A stretch of DNA of 64,000 nucleotides from Sycobia sp. Sy_11. Its lineage: Eukaryota > Arthropoda > Insecta > Hymenoptera > Epichrysomallidae. The translations under genes and the position numbers were made by a program. The stretch is taken from NCBI GenBank assembly GCA_018907035.1, contig JACCIC010000052.1:2688501-2752500 (forward strand), read 5' to 3'. The notes beneath the pieces are model-generated. The model was not told where the DNA came from. It worked only from the letters and a program-made list of their open reading frames with translations, and made no database searches. Below, one piece after another: positions 60,362 to 64,000 of this stretch (positions are counted from its first letter, which is position 1; the number at the start of each line of letters is the position of its first letter).

Positions 60362-61032
60362 TCGAGGTTGGTAAAAAACCCTGTTTTGCCATCATTTCTT
60401 TTGTTCAAACTGAAAACCGTATTCTCTGTCACAATTCTGAAGTTAATATAATGCATAAAAACAAAAATATAATTTGTCGTCACAAACTATACTCAGTATG
60501 ATTTGGCATACAGAACCAGATTATAAGAGAAGGAGAAAGAAAGGCACAGAGAGAGAGACAGAGAGAAACAGACAGATTTCCCACGTAAGAGAAAATCAAA
60601 TTTACAAAAATCAAAACATATTCATAAGGTTTGAAAGTAGTTTCAATTTAACCTGAAGAACAAAAAGGGTAATACCGACTCACGTCACACCTTCTTTAGG
60701 ATACGAATCCCAAAATTGGATATGAGCATTCGTTTGAGCTGGCTTGGTATTAAGAATTTAAGCGGACTACTTTGAGTTGATGTTCGTGATTTAAGACGCT
60801 ACCTAATGGCCGCGGGTGAAATTCATTGTTAAAACCATTAACTTAATTTATTGATAAAAGTAAAATGATATTGAATGAAAAACATAGCCTATGCCCTTCC
60901 CAAGATAATATAGAATCTATATGTCAAATTTCAGAACAATCGGTTCAGTAGTTTTTTCGGTTATCGTGTACAAACAAAAACACGCTTTCTCTTTATAAAT
61001 TAGTATGATATGATATGATATTATATGATATC

Positions 61033-61036
<4 letters not shown>

Positions 61037-61066
<30 letters not shown>
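61037..61066. repeat. (TA)n microsatellite
   Basis: TA run just outside the Helitron 5' end, after a short TGATA array. Confidence 0.9.
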
Positions 61067-61069
<3 letters not shown>

Positions 61070-61071
<2 letters not shown>

Positions 61072-61655
61072 CATGTTTGCTTATTTTCAAACTTATATGT
61101 AAAAGCTCTACCTCTTATCTATTTCGCATTTTCGCAGATTTTTACCTTTGAACGGGGAAAACTTATTGTCAATTCCAGTGGAATACATTCCGATTAGGAA
61201 AACATATTATTGAATGATAGATGCACGAAAACTGCTCGAATTCGATATACTCATGTCACATTTCGTAGGATCCGGTACTAATTTCTTCTATCTCACATCT
61301 CCTGTCTCACATTATTGAGTGTGAAAAAACATTTAAGCGATTAAAAAAGTCGAAAAATCTGACTATTTAGTTAGTAATTAGAGCAAATGTTTCTTAAACG
61401 TGCTAATCGCTCGAGGTAGAACTCCTCTGATCCATCAAGGTGTCAGTACTCCCGTGTACTATAAACCTTAGTCGAACAGATTCGTATTAAATTCAATTTA
61501 TATAATTTCACATTTATGAGTGGTCCATTGTATAGAGCACTCAAATATTTTTAAAATTTTAGGTTCATAAGAAAATATTTATAAAACATTGAAGGAATAA
61601 TTTAAAAATATTTTGTAAATATCGAAATCTTTGATGACAAACAGAATAAATGAGA
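61070..61655. other. unassigned stretch
   Basis: No gene or repeat recognised. Confidence 0.3.
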
Positions 61656-61659
61656 TAAA

Positions 61660-62500
61660 TCATTCAAAGTAGTTCCAATTGCTAGCAACAACGTTTCCCC
61701 ATTGTTCAAGTAGAGTTGGAATATCTTAACTATAAAAGTGGTCGTCTTTTGAGCCTAACCATAATTCAAGCCATTTTTGAGGTTGGCTTTTTGAAGATTG
61801 GCCAAACCATGTACCATCGAATGAAATACTTAATGACCGATTGGCAAAATATCTGGGAAATGTGGTGGTTAGTGATATAAAATCACATTTTCGTGCCTCT
61901 GCTAGCATCTCGCTGTTGAATTGAATTCGATACCGTTCTTTACTATTGGTTTCGTTCGGTTTCAAAAACTCATAATAAATATTTTTGATTTGTTTGCGCC
62001 AAATATATGACATGCCCTTTCCTGTTTGATCGAGAAGTGTCTAAGTATTTTTCTATTTGTGTTGCTATAAAGAAATAATTTTTTAGCTCTCTTTATGGTG
62101 TGATGGAATAAATCGTTTCATTTTCGTCATTGATTAAGCAGTACTTAACAGATTCACAAGAAATGCTCAGCGTTTCCTAAATTAAAATCATAAAAAGTCA
62201 AACTTTCTTCCTTTTAAATCATTACCAATAGATGAAATCGCTTTGAAATAGGTTGATAGATAACTTCTCATTTGAAAGAAAACTAAGCTTTGACATTAAC
62301 TTTTATCGAGCAATGATTCCCAGTCAATGTCTTTAAAGTATTTTGACCTTCCTTCACGCAGAAGTTCTACAACAGTAACACCGGCGTCTTTGACGCGACT
62401 GCAATAAGCAGGGCACGTTGATTCGTTTAAAGTAGCATCTCCTTATGCTTCTGGAAAGTCTCCATACTCTTCAATTGTCGATTTCTTTGTATGAAAGAAG
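61660..62500 (-). pseudogene. old mariner transposase remnant
   Basis: Minus-strand pieces of a mariner transposase: N-terminal CPAYCSRVKDAGVTVVELLR near 62330-62430, the middle block IYYEFLKPNET and KERYRIQFN (61900-62013), and the C-terminal KWLELWLGSKDDHFYS and EQWGNVVASNWNYFE (61665-61790). The segment with the second and third catalytic Asp is scrambled. No inverted repeats found. Clearly older than the neighbouring copies. Confidence 0.65.
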
Positions 62501-62552
62501 AAAATGCTCGCAAATGACTATTATATGGTTCAAAATAAGATAATTTTACATA

Positions 62553-63836
62553 CTACTGTGTACAAATATGAGGAAGATTTTTCAATTCAAACTTCCCGGG
62601 CTTATCGATTTGGACAAATGTTTTTATTTGTAAGTTGGTAGTACTGTCAGAGTTATCTGTGCCAAATTTCACGCAGTTATCTTCATTGGTCATATAGTTA
62701 CGCTTGAGCTTTGTGAACAAAGAAAAGTTATCTCTTCGGTTTTTCTAATATCTGAAATTATTCAACAAAGAAATAGCATTAAAGTTTGTGCGCGAAATGA
62801 AATATCAGCCACCGAAATGTTCAGAATATTTCAGAAGCCCTTTGGTAAGAAGTCAATGTCATGAGCAAGTATTTGTGGTTGGCACAATCGTTCAAAGATG
62901 ATCGAGATCGCGCTGAAGACGAACCACATCAAAGAAGACCAAGAACATCTACTGATGGGCTACACGTCGATAAAATCGAGGAATTGGTTCTGCAAATTCC
63001 TTGACTGACTACTAGGGCGCTTACTGATATTGTTGGAATTTCAAATGGGCCAATCAACGCCATTTTGAAAGTCATTTTGAAGCTGAAAAGAGTGAAATCT
63101 CGATTGATGCCAAAAACACTCAATTTTTTGAATAAACAGCGTCGCATGGAGGTTTGTGAAACGATGCTTTCAGACTATGAGGATAAGATAGAACGTATAA
63201 TAACTGGAGGTAAAACTTAGGTTTATGCTTATGATCCAGAAACAACCGATTAATCGAGAAAATATCGTGCCAAAAGTGAGCAGAGACCGAAAAAATCACG
63301 CCAAAGTCGCTCAAAAATCAAAATTAGGCTCACTATTTTCTTCGATTATCGTGATACGGTTCATTATAAATTCCTTCCGACTGTTGTTATATGTCGTTGG
63401 CATGAAGCTATTCGTCTCAAAAGGCCAGATTTATGGGAAGCTATCTTGCGATTTTTGCATCATGATAATGCACTTGCTCACACTGGATTGATTTTACGTG
63501 AACGTTTTGCCAAAAATTCAACCAATATCGTTCCCCAACCACCATACTCGCCTAATTTAGCACCGTCTGACTTCTGACTGTTTTGAAAACACAAAAGATC
63601 GCTTGGAGGATACGGTTCTGATTCGATTGAAGAAATAAAAGCCGATTCGAAAAAGGAACTGATGGCTATTCTGGAATACGAGTACAAAAAAGGTTTTGAA
63701 AATTGGAAAAAGCGTTGACATAGCTGCATTGCACCCGGGGGGTGAGTTAATTTGAAGGGGACGAATTAGAATTAGAAAAATAAATAATGATTTCAAAAGT
63801 TATAAATAAAGTCTTAATCATATTTGTACACAGTAG
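62553..63836 (+). mobile_element. mariner element of a further family, complete ends
   Basis: A 1284-bp element flanked by TA. The ends CTACTGTGTACAAATATGA and the complement TCATATTTGTACACAGTAG are perfect 19-bp inverted repeats. It contains one broken transposase gene. Confidence 0.92.
62790..63770 (+). pseudogene. mariner transposase, first catalytic Asp lost
   Basis: N-terminal SATEMFRIFQKPFGKKSM, then RRPRTSTDGLHVDKIEELVL, a stop, ALTDIVGISNGPINAILK (second helix-turn-helix), RVKSRLMPKTLNFLNKQRR and MLSDYEDKIERIITGG. Here GDETW is changed to GGKT followed by a stop, which removes the first catalytic Asp. YAYDPETTDQS-like and SRSKIKLA pieces follow, then FLHHDNALAHT, PQPPYSPNLAPSDF with another stop, and the C-terminal WKKR. 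Several frame changes. Ends intact, enzyme dead. Confidence 0.85.
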
Positions 63837-63838
63837 TA

Positions 63839-64000
63839 TTCATAGATTCACCATAATTCTATGCGTGTTTCATGATGTTCGAAATATGTCAAAATGGACT
63901 AGTTTTAACTAGTGGAATCAGCTGTTGGTAAACACTAACATCATAGTTATGCACGTTGTATATTTAAACATTATTTAAAAATATTAAAGAAATATCTAAT
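63839..64000. other. window end, nothing recognised
   Basis: A+T-rich sequence after the last mariner. Confidence 0.3.

Larger units (their letters stand above)
58999..61008 (-). mobile_element. non-autonomous Helitron, most complete copy
   Basis: Minus strand. The 5' end at 61008 is TCATACTAATTTATAAAGAG, preceded by A, then GTTTGTACACGATAACC and CATAGGCTATGTTTTTCATT. The 3' end is TCTCGGGCGAAGCTGAGA (59012-59029), then CGGGGGATG and CTAG (58999-59002), followed by T. Total about 2.0 kb. It holds an internal (TA)n (60301-60358) and the minisatellite, and no transposase. Collinear with the copies at 26545 and 52236. Confidence 0.85.

Overview
This window looks like nuclear DNA of an insect, most likely a hymenopteran such as an ant. 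It is strongly A+T-rich and full of (TA)n, (CA)n and (TC)n microsatellites. Its genes have introns with GT...AG ends. The mobile elements are typical of insects: several mariner families, Helitrons, BEL/Pao and gypsy LTR elements, Penelope-like elements and LINE fragments. No operons or prokaryotic signals are present. The species assignment is inference; the repeat and gene content is read from the sequence.

Two host genes are recognisable. (1) A pathetic/SLC36-type proton-coupled amino-acid transporter on the + strand, with seven coding exons between 32304 and 40435. The last exon or exons are not found. (2) A CYP4-family cytochrome P450 locus on the - strand. Its C-terminal exons (I-helix, K-helix, heme loop) lie at 40626-43978 and its N-terminal exons at 54748-55863. 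The two blocks are separated by about 10 kb of nested mobile DNA: a non-autonomous Helitron, with a complete 7.9 kb BEL/Pao element inserted at its 5' edge. The P450 carries stops, frameshifts and splice-phase errors and is probably a pseudogene. A possible short signal-peptide exon at 21780-21828 and two CpG-rich, promoter-like islands (about 10.1-10.8 kb and 13.4-14.0 kb) are weaker candidates.

Layout. 0-8 kb: mariner remnant, an inverted pair of Penelope-like elements, a Pao fragment with its LTR, and a LINE RT scrap. 8-18.7 kb: mostly unannotated A+T-rich DNA with microsatellites, a CpG-rich island, and a second inverted pair of Penelope 3' ends, one of them interrupted by a tRNA-derived SINE. 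18.7-21 kb: Helitron 5' fragment followed by two different mariners that abut. 21-26.5 kb: possible small exon, LINE RNase H remnant, gypsy gag remnant. 26.5-28.2 kb: Helitron copy with a 60-bp minisatellite. 28-40.4 kb: SLC36 gene, with a mariner in its third coding intron. 40.6-55.9 kb: P450 locus with nested insertions. 56-64 kb: mariners, and a third Helitron in opposite orientation.

Most of the window is a record of transposition. The most unusual pattern is a 60-bp minisatellite with a built-in orientation switch, kept in three Helitron copies. Others are a hammerhead-like motif in the Penelope 3' region, and a BEL/Pao copy whose LTRs are almost identical although its coding region is broken many times.
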